The notes beneath the pieces are model-generated. The model had not been told where the DNA came from and did not search any database. It saw only the letters and a list, made by a program, of their open reading frames with translations. A DNA stretch of 64,000 nt from contig QZKP01000072.1 in NCBI GenBank assembly GCA_003605055.1, positions 62,001 through 126,000 on the forward strand, in the 5' to 3' direction. Shown in pieces: positions 41,873-50,503 of this stretch. Positions within the stretch are counted from its first letter, which is position 1, and each line of letters opens with the position of its first letter. The translations under genes were made by a program, and so were the position numbers. Source of the stretch: Desulfarculus sp. (GTDB taxonomy: Bacteria; Desulfobacterota; Desulfarculia; Desulfarculales; Desulfarculaceae).

Positions 41873-41905
41873 AGCCGCCCGGGGAAATCCCCGGGCGGCT
41901 TTTTT
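41873..41905 (+). terminator. Intrinsic terminator of dsrAB
   Basis: A 12-bp perfect stem, AGCCGCCCGGGG (41873-41884), loop AAAT, CCCCGGGCGGCT (41889-41900), followed by TTTTT. Confidence 0.95.
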
Positions 41906-41950
41906 GTGCGGGGCGGCAAACCTATGTACCCAACTCTCAGCAATCGTGCC

Positions 41951-42106
41951 GGTTGGGTTAGGGGCGCAAGCCCCGATACCCAACAATCCTTTATCCTTTC
42001 TGCACCAGCCACCAGGAAATGGAAGATTGCCACGGCGCGGCGGGAGGGGTCCCTTTGCCGCCCCACGCCACCAGGGCCGCCGCGCCTCGCAAAGACGCTA
42101 TGCCTG
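41951..42106. repeat. Intergenic hairpin repeat A, copy 1
   Basis: About 155 nt, similar throughout to copy 2 at 42291. It starts with an inverted repeat (GTTGGGT, 41952, and ACCCAAC, ending 41984) and contains a second stem, GGCGCGGCGG (42034-42043) with CCGCCGCGCC (42077-42086), then ends TCGCAAAGACGCTATGC. Both motifs recall short palindromic repeats widespread in proteobacterial intergenic DNA. No coding potential. Confidence 0.75.
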
Positions 42107-42140
42107 ATTGACTTCAGGCGGGGCGCTGGGAGGTCTGGGG

Positions 42141-42181
42141 GTGGCGCGGACAACTCGTTGTCCGGGCGCCGCAGGCGCAAG
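42141..42181. repeat. Intergenic two-hairpin repeat C, copy 1
   Basis: Two adjacent hairpins: CGGACAA-CTCG-TTGTCCG and GCGCC-GCA-GGCGC. The element recurs with changed but still paired stems at 42210-42251. Confidence 0.7.
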
Positions 42182-42209
42182 TGGTTCTAGGAGGTAATCT
42201 CCAACGAGG

Positions 42210-42251
42210 GTGGCCCAGACAGCTCGTCTGTCTGGGTGCCGCAGGCACAAG
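42210..42251. repeat. Intergenic two-hairpin repeat C, copy 2
   Basis: Stems CCCAGACAG-CTCGT-CTGTCTGGG and GTGCC-GCA-GGCAC, same loops as copy 1 but compensatory changes in both stems. Confidence 0.7.
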
Positions 42252-42290
42252 AGGTCTGGTAGAACGTCAGCAAAAAACAAATTTCGCGTA

Positions 42291-42444
42291 GGTTTGGGTT
42301 GAGGGCCTTGCCCCGAAACCCAACAATCATTTTTCCCCCTTCAACAACCCACCGGGAACTGGAAGTTTGCCACGCCGGGCCAGGAGATCGGCCTGCTGCG
42401 GCCGGGCCCTGTGGCCGGCCCGGCTCGCAAAGACACTATGCTGG
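42291..42444. repeat. Intergenic hairpin repeat A, copy 2
   Basis: Begins with an inverted repeat (TTGGGTT near 42294; AACCCAA near 42317), then has a second stem, GCCGGGCC (42374-42381) with GGCCCGGC (42417-42424), at exactly the same offset (83 nt) as in copy 1 but with a different, still complementary sequence. Ends TCGCAAAGACACTATGC. No gene lies in the whole 41906-42472 gap. Confidence 0.75.
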
Positions 42445-42472
42445 ATAAAAAACCGGTTTACGTAGCTCCCCC

Positions 42473-43798
42473 TCACTTCTTCGGCGGTATGGGGTTCGCC
42501 ATCGCCTCGGTGGCGCGGCCGAAGGATGCCGCGTCCAGCCCGGCCAATGGGTGCTGGCGGGCGTACATGGCCTTGAGCTTGCGGGCCCGCACCTCGGGGT
42601 AGAAGGTGGCGATGGCCCCCTGGCCCCGGTCCTGGGCCACCGGGATCAACTCGTACTGGTCCGTGCCCAGGCCGTTGGCCGCGCCGCCCTGCATCTGGGG
42701 CTCGGTGTCCTTGCCCTTGATGATGTTGAGCTTGTGCGCGCCCGGGGCCAGGGCTCCGTGGTCCTCGGCCTCGGAGTTGGTCAGGCCCGGGGCCTGGTTC
42801 ACCAGGTCCATGCAGGCCTTGTCCACGGCCACCGGGTCCGCGGAGGCCAGCACGCCGACGCCGTTGACGATGGGGGTGTCGGACCAGCCGTAGCAGTCGC
42901 AGGAGGGGGTCACGTCAATGGCGTAGTTCAGGCAGAACACCTTGCCCGGCCCCTTGGTGCGGCACACGGCCAGGGCCGAGTCCGCGATGCGCCGGCCCAG
43001 GGCGGGCAGGTGGTCGAAGCGCTGGATGGCCCCCACCCCGGCCATGTTCACGCACAGGTTGGCGCAGGCGAAGCAGTACACGCAGGCCGCTAGGTCCACC
43101 TTCAGCTCGCTCTCGCTCACCTCGATGGCCCCCTCGGGGCAGCAGTCCTGGCAGGTCTGCCACCACTCGCACTGGCGCTTGAGGCACTTGTCCGGGGCGA
43201 TCACCGGCTTGTCGCCGGCCAGGGCGCCGTGCAGGTTCATCTTGCCCCGCTTGGAGGCGCAGCCCACGCCCAGGTTCTTGATGGCCCCGCCGTAGCCGCC
43301 GGCCGGGTGGCCCTTGAAGTGGGCCACCGAGAGCACGGCGTCGGCGTCGGCGATGGCCCGGGCCACGAACTGCTTGTGCAGGTAGCTGCCCCGGCCCCCC
43401 AGCTCCACGGTCAGGTCGTCGGTGCCCAGCCAGCCGTCGGCGATGACCACCGGGCAGCCCATGCTGGCCTGGTTGAAGCCGTTGAAGTTGGCCGTCTCCA
43501 GGTGGTCCAGGGCCAGGGTGCGGCTGATCCAGGGGTGGTAGGGCATGGTGGTGGTGTCGGTGACAAAGGGCCGGCAGCCCCGGGCCTTGAGCGCCTCCAC
43601 CAGGGTGCGCACGATCACCGGCCGCAAATAGCCCACGTTGTAGGCCTCGCCCATGTGGGTCTTGACGGCCACGATGTCCCCGGGCGCCAGGCCCTCCAGC
43701 CAACCGGAGTGCTCCAGGAGCTGGCGGCCCTTGATGGCCGTGGACTCCAGAAAGCGGCTGGCCCGCGCGTTCATGAACCATACCTTGGCCTTGTCCAT
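42473..43798 (-). CDS. DUF362 protein with 4Fe-4S ferredoxin insert (copy 2)
   Basis: A 441-residue DUF362-family protein. The N-terminal part has VAVKTHMGEAYNVGYLRPVIVR and AHFKGHPAGGYGGAIKNLGVGCASKRGK. A ferredoxin-like insert follows (CQDCCPEGAIEV and CVYCFACANLCVNMAG), consistent with one or two [4Fe-4S] clusters, then DCYGWSDTPIVNGVGVLASADPVAVDKAC. The family is rich in anaerobes and its reaction is not known. It lies on the opposite strand between dsrAB and dsrN, behind the repeat cluster, so any link with sulfite reduction is only by position. Confidence 0.85.
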   Translation of the reverse strand: MDKAKVWFMNARASRFLESTAIKGRQLLEHSGWLEGLAPGDIVAVKTHMGEAYNVGYLRPVIVRTLVEALKARGCRPFVTDTTTMPYHPWISRTLALDHLETANFNGFNQASMGCPVVIADGWLGTDDLTVELGGRGSYLHKQFVARAIADADAVLSVAHFKGHPAGGYGGAIKNLGVGCASKRGKMNLHGALAGDKPVIAPDKCLKRQCEWWQTCQDCCPEGAIEVSESELKVDLAACVYCFACANLCVNMAGVGAIQRFDHLPALGRRIADSALAVCRTKGPGKVFCLNYAIDVTPSCDCYGWSDTPIVNGVGVLASADPVAVDKACMDLVNQAPGLTNSEAEDHGALAPGAHKLNIIKGKDTEPQMQGGAANGLGTDQYELIPVAQDRGQGAIATFYPEVRARKLKAMYARQHPLAGLDAASFGRATEAMANPIPPKK

Positions 43799-43960
43799 GG
43801 GTTCCTCCGGGGTGTGGGTGGGGGCGTGAGCGCCCGCCCCAGCATATTAATCCAGGCCGCGGGCCGGGCACAACCGGACCCGGCTTGCCAGAAGGGCGCT
43901 TAGTCCCTACACTAGGAGCCTGCGAGCGATATCATGCACACCAAGTCGAAAGCATAGGCC

Positions 43961-45343
43961 GTGTCCAGCGCGCCCCCCCGAGTGGTGGTGGCCGGCCTGC
44001 GGGGCGGCAGCGGCAAGACCACCCTGACCCTGGGCCTGATCCGGGCCCTGGCCGACCGCGGTCTGTCCGTGGCCCCCTTCAAGAAGGGCCCGGACTACAT
44101 AGACCCCTTCTGGCTCACCGAGGCCGCCGGCCGGCCCTGCCGCAACCTGGACCCCTTCCTCATGGGCCGTGAGCAGGTGGAGCGATCCTTCATCCACCAC
44201 ACCGCCGAGCTGCCGGTGGCGGTGATCGAGGGCAACCGCGGTCTCTTCGACGGCCTGGACAGCCAGGGCTCCTCCTCCACGGCCGAGCTGGCCAAGATGC
44301 TCAGGGCCCCGGTGCTGTTGGTGCTGGACTGCACCATGACCAGCCGCACCATGGCCGCCCTGGCCCTGGGCTGCCAGCGCTTCGACCCGGAGTTGGACCT
44401 GGCCGGGGTGATACTCAATCCGGTGGGCAACGCCCGCCAGGAGTCCCTGGTGCGCCGCTGCATAGAAGAGGCCACCGGCCTGCCGGTGCTGGGCGCGGTG
44501 CCCCGCCTGAGCCTGGACCTGCCCGAGCGGCACATGGGCCTGGTGCCGCCCCAGGAGCACGCCCGGGTGGCCCAGGCCCTGCAGCAGGCCGCCCGCTCGG
44601 TGGCCGCCCACGTGGAAGTGGAGCGGGTGCTGGCGCTGATGCGGGCCGCCCCGGCCTGGGCCGCGGCGGGCCCGCCGGCGGGCCTGTTCCCGGAGACCCC
44701 GCCCCAGGGCCCGGGCCCGGTCATCGGCGTGGTGCGCGACGCGGCCTTTGGCTTCTATTACCCCGAGAACCTGGAGGCCCTGGCCAACCACGGGGCGCGG
44801 CTGGTGTTCTGCTCGGCCCTCAGCGACCCGGAGCCGCCGGCCGTGGACGCCCTGTACATCGGCGGCGGCTTCCCCGAGACCCACGCCGCAGCCCTGGCCG
44901 CCAACGCCTCCTTCCGGGCCGGCCTGCGCCGGGCGGCCGAGGCGGGCCTGCCCATCTACGCCGAGTGCGGCGGCCTGATGTACCTGGGCCGGCACCTGAT
45001 CGTGGAGGGCGTTTCCTACCCCATGGCCGGGGTTTTCCCCCTGGACTTCGCCATGCAGCCCCGGCCCCAGGGCCACGGCTACAGCATCTGCCGGGTCAGC
45101 GCGGACAACCCCTTCTGGCCCCGGGGCTATGAGTTCAAGGCCCACGAGTTCCACTACTCAAAGCCCCAGCCCCTGGCCGGCGCCCACCTGAGCTTCGCCT
45201 ACCAGGTGCTCCGGGGCCAGGGGGTACTCCCGGGGCAGGGCGGCTTGTTAAAGCACCGGGTTTTGGGCACTTACCACCACGTGCACTCCTTAGGCTCCCC
45301 AGGCTGGGCCCCGGGCCTGGTGGCCGCGGCCAAGGGCCAGTAA
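43961..45343 (+). CDS. dsrN: Cobyrinate a,c-diamide synthase-like amidase DsrN
   Basis: A 460-residue protein of the CobB/CbiA family. The N-terminal P-loop reads VVVAGLRGGSGKTTLTLGLI, then APFKKGPDYIDPFW. The C-terminal glutamine amidotransferase domain has the nucleophile in YAECGGLMYLG. CbiA amidates cobyrinate; DsrN, encoded in dsr loci, is thought to amidate sirohaem to the form used by DsrAB. Position between dsrAB and dsrD supports DsrN; without other cobalamin genes in view, a cobalamin role cannot be excluded. Start is GTG. Confidence 0.88.
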   Translation: MSSAPPRVVVAGLRGGSGKTTLTLGLIRALADRGLSVAPFKKGPDYIDPFWLTEAAGRPCRNLDPFLMGREQVERSFIHHTAELPVAVIEGNRGLFDGLDSQGSSSTAELAKMLRAPVLLVLDCTMTSRTMAALALGCQRFDPELDLAGVILNPVGNARQESLVRRCIEEATGLPVLGAVPRLSLDLPERHMGLVPPQEHARVAQALQQAARSVAAHVEVERVLALMRAAPAWAAAGPPAGLFPETPPQGPGPVIGVVRDAAFGFYYPENLEALANHGARLVFCSALSDPEPPAVDALYIGGGFPETHAAALAANASFRAGLRRAAEAGLPIYAECGGLMYLGRHLIVEGVSYPMAGVFPLDFAMQPRPQGHGYSICRVSADNPFWPRGYEFKAHEFHYSKPQPLAGAHLSFAYQVLRGQGVLPGQGGLLKHRVLGTYHHVHSLGSPGWAPGLVAAAKGQ

Positions 45344-45347
45344 TTCC

Positions 45348-45376
45348 TTGACAGAACGGCAAGCGGCGGATATGTT
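45348..45376 (+). promoter_or_regulatory. Promoter of dsrD
   Basis: TTGACA (45348-45353), 17-nt spacer, TATGTT (45371-45376), starting only 5 nt after the dsrN stop. dsrD can therefore be expressed on its own at high level. Confidence 0.75.
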
Positions 45377-45423
45377 GGGCCTTGTTGTGAAATATTGCTC
45401 CAAGCACCAGGAGGGAGAAACCG

Positions 45424-45666
45424 ATGGCCGACGCCACTGAGATCAGAAATCTGGTTATGCAGGTCATGGAGAAAAAGCAGAAGCGCATGATGATGAATGA
45501 CCTGTTCAAAGAGGTCCAGAAGCTGGACGAGAGCGTGGACAAGCGCAGCCTGAAGAAGGTGACCACTTCCATGATCCAGGACCAGAGCCTGGCCTACTGG
45601 TCCTCGGGCTCCACCACCTACTTCGCCCTACCCGGCGGCGGCAAGCACGCCGAGGGCGAGGACTAG
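45424..45666 (+). CDS. dsrD: DsrD, winged-helix activator of dissimilatory sulfite reductase
   Basis: An 80-residue protein of normal DsrD length. The sequence IRNLVMQVMEKKQKRMMMNDL, then KRSLKKVTTSMIQDQSLAYWSSGSTTYFAL, is the family's winged-helix fold. DsrD is found almost only in reductive sulfate/sulfite reducers and has been reported to speed sulfite reduction by DsrAB. This supports reductive rather than oxidative DsrAB here. GGAGGGAGAAACCG precedes the ATG, a strong ribosome-binding site. Confidence 0.95.
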   Translation: MADATEIRNLVMQVMEKKQKRMMMNDLFKEVQKLDESVDKRSLKKVTTSMIQDQSLAYWSSGSTTYFALPGGGKHAEGED

Positions 45667-45793
45667 GCAGCGCCTTTCGGCGCGCCCCGCGGGGCCGCCC
45701 TTCCCCTCCGCCACAGACCGGGCCGGTTCGGTTCGCTGCTGGGCGGAGGTTTATTTTGCCCCCGGCAGAGCGCAGAGGAAAAGCGACCGTCCC

Positions 45794-46444
45794 ATGAGCG
45801 AGAAGATAAAAACCACCAGCGGCGTGCCCGAGGACGAGTTCCTGCGCGAGGGGCTCATTGACCGCTTGCGCCAGTACCTGGCCGCCGAGCCCAAGGCCTG
45901 GCACGTGCGCTACAACCTGGGCGTGGCCTTGATGCAGGATGGCCGGCCCGAAGAGGCCCTGGCCGAGTTCCGGCAGGTGCTGGCCTTATCCCCCAAGCAC
46001 CTGGAGAGCATGATCAACATCGCCGGCATCCACCTGGGGGCTGGCCGCCCCGAGGAGGCCATGCGGGTGCTCCAGTCGGCCCTGGGGGTCTGGGACATCC
46101 CCTTGGTGCGCGCCAACCTGGGGGTGGCCTATCTGCAGATGGGCCGCCTGGAAGACGCGGCCCGGGAGCTGAAGCTGGCGGTGAACTCCGCGCCCAACAT
46201 GCCCGACGCCCTGACCAACCTCAGCAGCGTGTTCCTGCGCCTGGGCGCGCCGGACAAGGCCGAGCAGGCCGCCCGGGAGGCCCTGAAGCTGGGCGACGGC
46301 TTTGCCATGGCCCACAACAACCTGGCCGTGGTGCTGGCCGAGAAAGGCCAGCTTGAGCAGGCCCGCACGCACGCGGCCCGGGCCCAGGAGTTGGGCTATC
46401 CGGTGCCGGATGGTCTCTTACAGCAGTTGGGCCTGACCCGGTAA
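45794..46444 (+). CDS. TPR-repeat protein in the dsr locus
   Basis: A 216-residue protein with four or five TPR units: YNLGVALMQDGRPEEALAEFRQVL, SMINIAGIHLGAGRPEEAMRV, ANLGVAYLQMGRLEDAARELK and AHNNLAVVLAEKGQLEQA. There is no signal peptide. A cytoplasmic scaffold is likely. It lies between dsrD and a ferredoxin gene, so it may help assemble or regulate the reductase, but this is inference from position only. AGGAAAAGCG precedes the ATG. Confidence 0.78.
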   Translation: MSEKIKTTSGVPEDEFLREGLIDRLRQYLAAEPKAWHVRYNLGVALMQDGRPEEALAEFRQVLALSPKHLESMINIAGIHLGAGRPEEAMRVLQSALGVWDIPLVRANLGVAYLQMGRLEDAARELKLAVNSAPNMPDALTNLSSVFLRLGAPDKAEQAAREALKLGDGFAMAHNNLAVVLAEKGQLEQARTHAARAQELGYPVPDGLLQQLGLTR

Positions 46445-46533
46445 AACAATCCCGCTTTCAAGACAATGATTCACTTGACCTGGGGGCGCTGGCCCGCTAT
46501 GTAGGGGCCTGCAGCGCCCCACGCAGGAAAAAC

Positions 46534-46562
46534 TTGACAACGGCCCCCAAAGCGGGGATAGA
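46534..46562 (+). promoter_or_regulatory. Promoter of the ferredoxin gene
   Basis: TTGACA (46534-46539), 17-nt spacer, GATAGA (46557-46562). A 9-bp hairpin (46483-46491 with 46512-46520) lies just upstream and may end the TPR transcript. The leader to the ferredoxin ATG is about 135 nt and holds no gene. Confidence 0.6.
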
Positions 46563-46701
46563 ACGTGGAGCAGTTAACGCCGGACGGCCGCCCCAGGGGG
46601 CGCTCCGGCAGCAGAAACAACAAGCCCGCCGTCGCGGGTGGGACGACTCGAAGCATATTCGGGCTGGTCCCGAAGGACTTTGGCACGAAGGAGGTTAGGA
46701 T

Positions 46702-46887
46702 ATGTTTCAGGTTGTGGTTGATCCCGAAAAGTGCATTGGCGACGAGGAATGCGTGGAGGTCTGCCCGGTGGACGTCTATGAGATGCAGGACGGCAAGGCG
46801 GTGCCCGTGAACGCCGAGGAGTGCCTGGGCTGCGAGAGCTGCATCGAGGTCTGCGAGCAGGACGCCATCACCGTTACCGAGGTCTAA
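46702..46887 (+). CDS. Small 2x[4Fe-4S]-type ferredoxin
   Basis: A 61-residue cytoplasmic electron carrier. First cluster motif is CIGDEECVEVCPVD, with x4 rather than x2 between the first two cysteines, as in Desulfovibrio-type ferredoxins that hold a [3Fe-4S] or modified cluster. The second is CLGCESCIEVCEQDA, ending C-E rather than C-P. It could donate electrons in sulfite or pyruvate metabolism. AAGGAGG precedes the ATG. It has its own promoter and terminator, so it is monocistronic. Confidence 0.92.
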   Translation: MFQVVVDPEKCIGDEECVEVCPVDVYEMQDGKAVPVNAEECLGCESCIEVCEQDAITVTEV

Positions 46888-46915
46888 TACCGGTCTGAAC
46901 GGAGCCAGATATACG

Positions 46916-46954
46916 GCCCGGCCCGGAGCCCCTGCTCCGGGCCGGGCATTTTTT
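46916..46954 (+). terminator. Intrinsic terminator of the ferredoxin gene
   Basis: A 14-bp perfect stem, GCCCGGCCCGGAGC (46916-46929), loop CCCT, GCTCCGGGCCGGGC (46934-46947), followed by ATTTTTT. Confidence 0.95.
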
Positions 46955-46982
46955 GGGCCCGCCGCCGGGCCACCCCAAAGCA

Positions 46983-47013
46983 AAGGGCCGGCCCCTGACG
47001 GGAGCCGGCCCTT
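46983..47013 (-). terminator. Probable terminator of the cytochrome c3 gene
   Basis: A hairpin of at least 10 bp (AAGGGCCGGC with GCCGGCCCTT) with a TTTGCTTT tail on the minus strand, 18 nt after the cytochrome stop. Confidence 0.6.
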
Positions 47014-47030
47014 GGGCCACGCGGTGGGCG

Positions 47031-47447
47031 TTACTTCTTCTTAGGATGGCACTCGTTGCACTTGGTGGGGCCCTTCTTGGCCTCCTTGTGGCAGCTCTGG
47101 CAGTTCTTGTGGAAGGCGTTGCGCAGGCTCAGCACCTTGCCATCGTTCTTCTTGGGGTCCTTGTGGCAGGAGGCGCACTTGGCGACCTTGTCGCCTTCCT
47201 TCCACACGTTCTTGCCGTTCTTGTAGTCGTGGTGGCACTCCGTGCACTTGACCTTGTGGTCCACGCTGTGCTTCTTGTGGGTGAACTCCACCGCCACCTT
47301 GGTGTGCTTGCCGAACAGCGGCTCGTAGATCTTGATTACGTCGCTCACTTTGCCGGATTTGGTGTCCTGGGCAATGGCCATGGTGCCCAACAACGCCGCC
47401 AGGGCAAAGGCCATCACCATCAAGATAACCACGCTAGCTTTCCTCAT
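47031..47447 (-). CDS. Tetrahaem cytochrome c3 (class III)
   Basis: A 138-residue periplasmic cytochrome. A signal peptide of about 26 residues is followed by four CxxCH haem sites: CTECHH, CASCHK, CQSCHK and CNECHP. N-terminal histidines (VEFTHKKHSVDHKVKC) supply sixth ligands in the c3 fold. Spacing and lysine-rich surface match the type I/II cytochromes c3 that shuttle electrons between periplasmic hydrogenases or formate dehydrogenases and membrane complexes. GGAGGAAAACGGGG precedes the ATG. Confidence 0.93.
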   Translation of the reverse strand: MRKASVVILMVMAFALAALLGTMAIAQDTKSGKVSDVIKIYEPLFGKHTKVAVEFTHKKHSVDHKVKCTECHHDYKNGKNVWKEGDKVAKCASCHKDPKKNDGKVLSLRNAFHKNCQSCHKEAKKGPTKCNECHPKKK

Positions 47448-47513
47448 GTCCCCGTTTTCCTCCCTACGCTTGAAGCCTATAACAAGCGAAATGCTTCACG
47501 AGCTTTCGGCCCG

Positions 47514-47543
47514 TTTATATGAGATGCGACCCCTTGCTGTCAA
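47514..47543 (-). promoter_or_regulatory. Promoter of the cytochrome c3 gene
   Basis: On the minus strand TTGACA (47543-47538), an 18-nt spacer and TATAAA (47519-47514), leaving a leader of about 60 nt. Confidence 0.75.
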
Positions 47544-47595
47544 GAAAATTCAATGCCCGCCGGCCTTTTTGGCCTGACAAACCCGGCCCCTAGGC

Positions 47596-48393
47596 CTAGG
47601 ACCCCGGCTCGGCGGCCTTGACCGTCTGCCACAGATCCTCCCGCTCCTGGGGGCTCATATCGGCCAGGGAGCGCCCCTGTCCGGCGGCCAGGGCCTCCAT
47701 GGCCGCGAAACGCTGCTCAAAGCGGCGGTTGGCCGCGCGCAGGGCCGCCTCGGCCTTGAGCCCCCCATGGCGGGCCCATTGGGCCCAGGTGAACAGCACG
47801 TCCCCCAACTCCCGGTGGGCCTGCTCCTGGCCGGCGGCCTGGACCAGTTCTTGGGTCTCCTCGCCTATCTTATCCCAGACCCCGGCCGCGTCGGGCCAGT
47901 CAAAGCCCACCTGGGCCGCCCGCTGGCCCAGGCGCTGGGCGCACACCAGGGCCGGCGCGGCCCGGGGCACGCTGTCCAGCAGGCCCTGGGGCTGGCCGGC
48001 CCGCTCCTGGCGCTTGATCTGGTCCCAGCGCAGCTTCACCGCCGCCGCGTCCGCGGCCTGGGCCGCGCCGAAGACGTGCGGGTGGCGGCGGATCATTTTG
48101 GCCTCCACCTCGGCGATGACCTGGCTCAGGTCGAAGTGGCCGGCCTCGGCGAAGAGCTGGGCCTGGAACACCACCTGGAACAGGAGGTCGCCCAGCTCGC
48201 CGCGCACCGCCTGGGGGTCGCCGGACTCGACGGCCTCCAGGGCCTCATAGGCCTCCTCCAAGAGGTAGCCGGCCGCCGAGGCCGGGGTCTGCTCCCGGTC
48301 CCAGGGGCAGCCGTCGGGCGCGCGCAGGCGGGCGGCCAAGGCGGCCAGGCGGGCCAGGGCGCGGCCCGCTTGATCCCCGCCGGATGGCCTCAT
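47596..48393 (-). CDS. mazG: Nucleoside triphosphate pyrophosphohydrolase MazG
   Basis: A 265-residue all-alpha NTP pyrophosphatase that clears abnormal or excess nucleotides. The N-terminal domain shows RLRAPDGCPWDREQTPAS, then the metal-binding EEAYEALEAVESGD and ELGDLLFQVVFQA; the second MazG domain repeats the pattern (EETQELVQAAGQ and ELGDVLFTWAQWARH). Both domains keep their EExxE...D residues. The ATG overlaps the stop of cvpA (ATGA), so the two are coupled. Confidence 0.93.
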   Translation of the reverse strand: MRPSGGDQAGRALARLAALAARLRAPDGCPWDREQTPASAAGYLLEEAYEALEAVESGDPQAVRGELGDLLFQVVFQAQLFAEAGHFDLSQVIAEVEAKMIRRHPHVFGAAQAADAAAVKLRWDQIKRQERAGQPQGLLDSVPRAAPALVCAQRLGQRAAQVGFDWPDAAGVWDKIGEETQELVQAAGQEQAHRELGDVLFTWAQWARHGGLKAEAALRAANRRFEQRFAAMEALAAGQGRSLADMSPQEREDLWQTVKAAEPGS

Positions 48394-48935
48394 TTTTTGC
48401 CCTTGCCGGCCGGCGGGATCAGCCCGGCCCGCTCCTGCAGGCGGCGGGTGAGGTCGTCGGGGAACAGGTCTAGGATGTAGCGGCCCCCGCGCACCACGTA
48501 AGGCGCCAGCAGGGACTCCTTAAGCGGGGTGACCGTGGAGAAGGGGTTCATCAACAGGAGCAGGTTGATGAGCAGGTAGGCGATCAGCAGGCCCTTGGCC
48601 AGGCCCACCACCCCGCCCAGGGCCCGGTCCAGGCCCGACAGGGAGCCGGCCATGACCACCCGGTGCATCACCCCGCCCAGGTAGATGAAGAATACGAAGA
48701 TCAGAAACAGGATCAGGCCAAAGGAAACCGCCCCCCACCAACTGGCGCCGTAGCCGGTGACGCGGGCCAGCAGGCCGGCCAGGTCCTGGTAGAACATGGC
48801 GCTGACCACCACCGCCACCACCGCGCCCACCAGGCCCATGGTCTCGCGCACGAAGCCACGCACCAGGGCCCGCACAAAGAAAAAGACCAGCAGGATCAGC
48901 AGACCCAGGTCCAGCAGGTTGGGGGACGACTCCAT
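48390..48935 (-). CDS. cvpA: CvpA-family membrane protein
   Basis: A 181-residue protein with four hydrophobic segments, typical of CvpA (LGLLILLVFFFVRALVRGFVRETMG at the start, then SFGLILFLIFVFFIYLG). CvpA was linked to colicin V production in E. coli and to envelope stress elsewhere; its biochemical role is unclear. First gene of a two-gene unit with mazG. Confidence 0.85.
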   Translation of the reverse strand: MESSPNLLDLGLLILLVFFFVRALVRGFVRETMGLVGAVVAVVVSAMFYQDLAGLLARVTGYGASWWGAVSFGLILFLIFVFFIYLGGVMHRVVMAGSLSGLDRALGGVVGLAKGLLIAYLLINLLLLMNPFSTVTPLKESLLAPYVVRGGRYILDLFPDDLTRRLQERAGLIPPAGKGKK

Positions 48936-48945
48936 AGTGACTTAT

Positions 48946-48974
48946 CAGTAACACGGCGGGGACGGGATTGTCAA
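48946..48974 (-). promoter_or_regulatory. Probable promoter of cvpA-mazG
   Basis: On the minus strand TTGACA (48974-48969), 17 nt, TTACTG (48951-48946), about 10 nt before the cvpA start codon; this would give a very short leader. The rest of the gap to the divergent gene includes an AT-rich tract (near 49000-49025). Confidence 0.45.
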
Positions 48975-49108
48975 GCGGCCCGGAGCAGAGCATCCCAGTT
49001 AATTAATAATAATATTAGTAGGTTATCTCGGAAAGCCCCTGCCGGCCTTGCCAGGGGGCCTTGCCTGCCCCGGGGGGCGTATGGTAAAGGTTGGCCTGAG
49101 AGGGCCTG

Positions 49109-49528
49109 ATGACAATCTACAACCAAACTGTGCAGTTGCAGGGCTCGGCTCGCACCGACATCCATGACCTGACCCCTGCCCTGGCCCAGGCCGTGGCCCA
49201 GAGCGGGGTGCAGGCCGGCAGCGTGTTGGTGTTCACGCCCGGCTCCACCGCGGCGGTGACCACCATCGAGTACGAGTCCGGGGTCCTCAAGGACCTTGAG
49301 CGGCTGCTGGAAAGGCTGGCCCCGGCCCGGGGCGACTACGAGCACAACGCGCGTTGGGGCGACGGCAACGGCTACAGCCATTTGCGGGCGGCGCTCTTGG
49401 GGCCCTCGCTCACGGTGCCGGTGGCCCAGGGCCGCCCGCTGCTGGGCGCCTGGCAGCAGGTGGTGGTGCTGGACTTTGACAACCGCGCCCGTGGGCGGCA
49501 GGTGCACATCCAGGTGCAGGGGGAGTAG
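49109..49528 (+). CDS. YjbQ/UPF0047 family protein (copy 2)
   Basis: A 139-residue relative of the protein at 31095-31484, but of a second subtype. Motifs are FTPGSTAAVTTIEYESGVLKDL, YEHNARWGDGNGYSHLRAALLG and LGAWQQVVVLDFDNRARGRQ. It keeps the conserved His of the presumed active site. The next gene starts 3 nt after its stop, so it leads a long run of closely packed genes. Confidence 0.85.
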   Translation: MTIYNQTVQLQGSARTDIHDLTPALAQAVAQSGVQAGSVLVFTPGSTAAVTTIEYESGVLKDLERLLERLAPARGDYEHNARWGDGNGYSHLRAALLGPSLTVPVAQGRPLLGAWQQVVVLDFDNRARGRQVHIQVQGE

Positions 49529-49531
49529 GTC

Positions 49532-50494
<963 letters not shown>

Positions 50495-50503
50495 GGCCGA
50501 CCC

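Noticed and set aside
41840-42472. CRISPR array, suggested by the repeats
   Set aside because: There are only two copies each of two different element types, nested rather than regularly spaced, and no cas genes are in the window.
43799-43960. Cobalamin riboswitch before the CbiA-like gene
   Set aside because: The gap is 162 nt and lacks a B12-box-like sequence or a terminator. This favours the DsrN reading over a cobalamin gene.
46565-46810. Small Arg-rich frame upstream of and overlapping the ferredoxin gene
   Set aside because: It runs into ferredoxin in another frame and looks like the untranslated leader of that gene.
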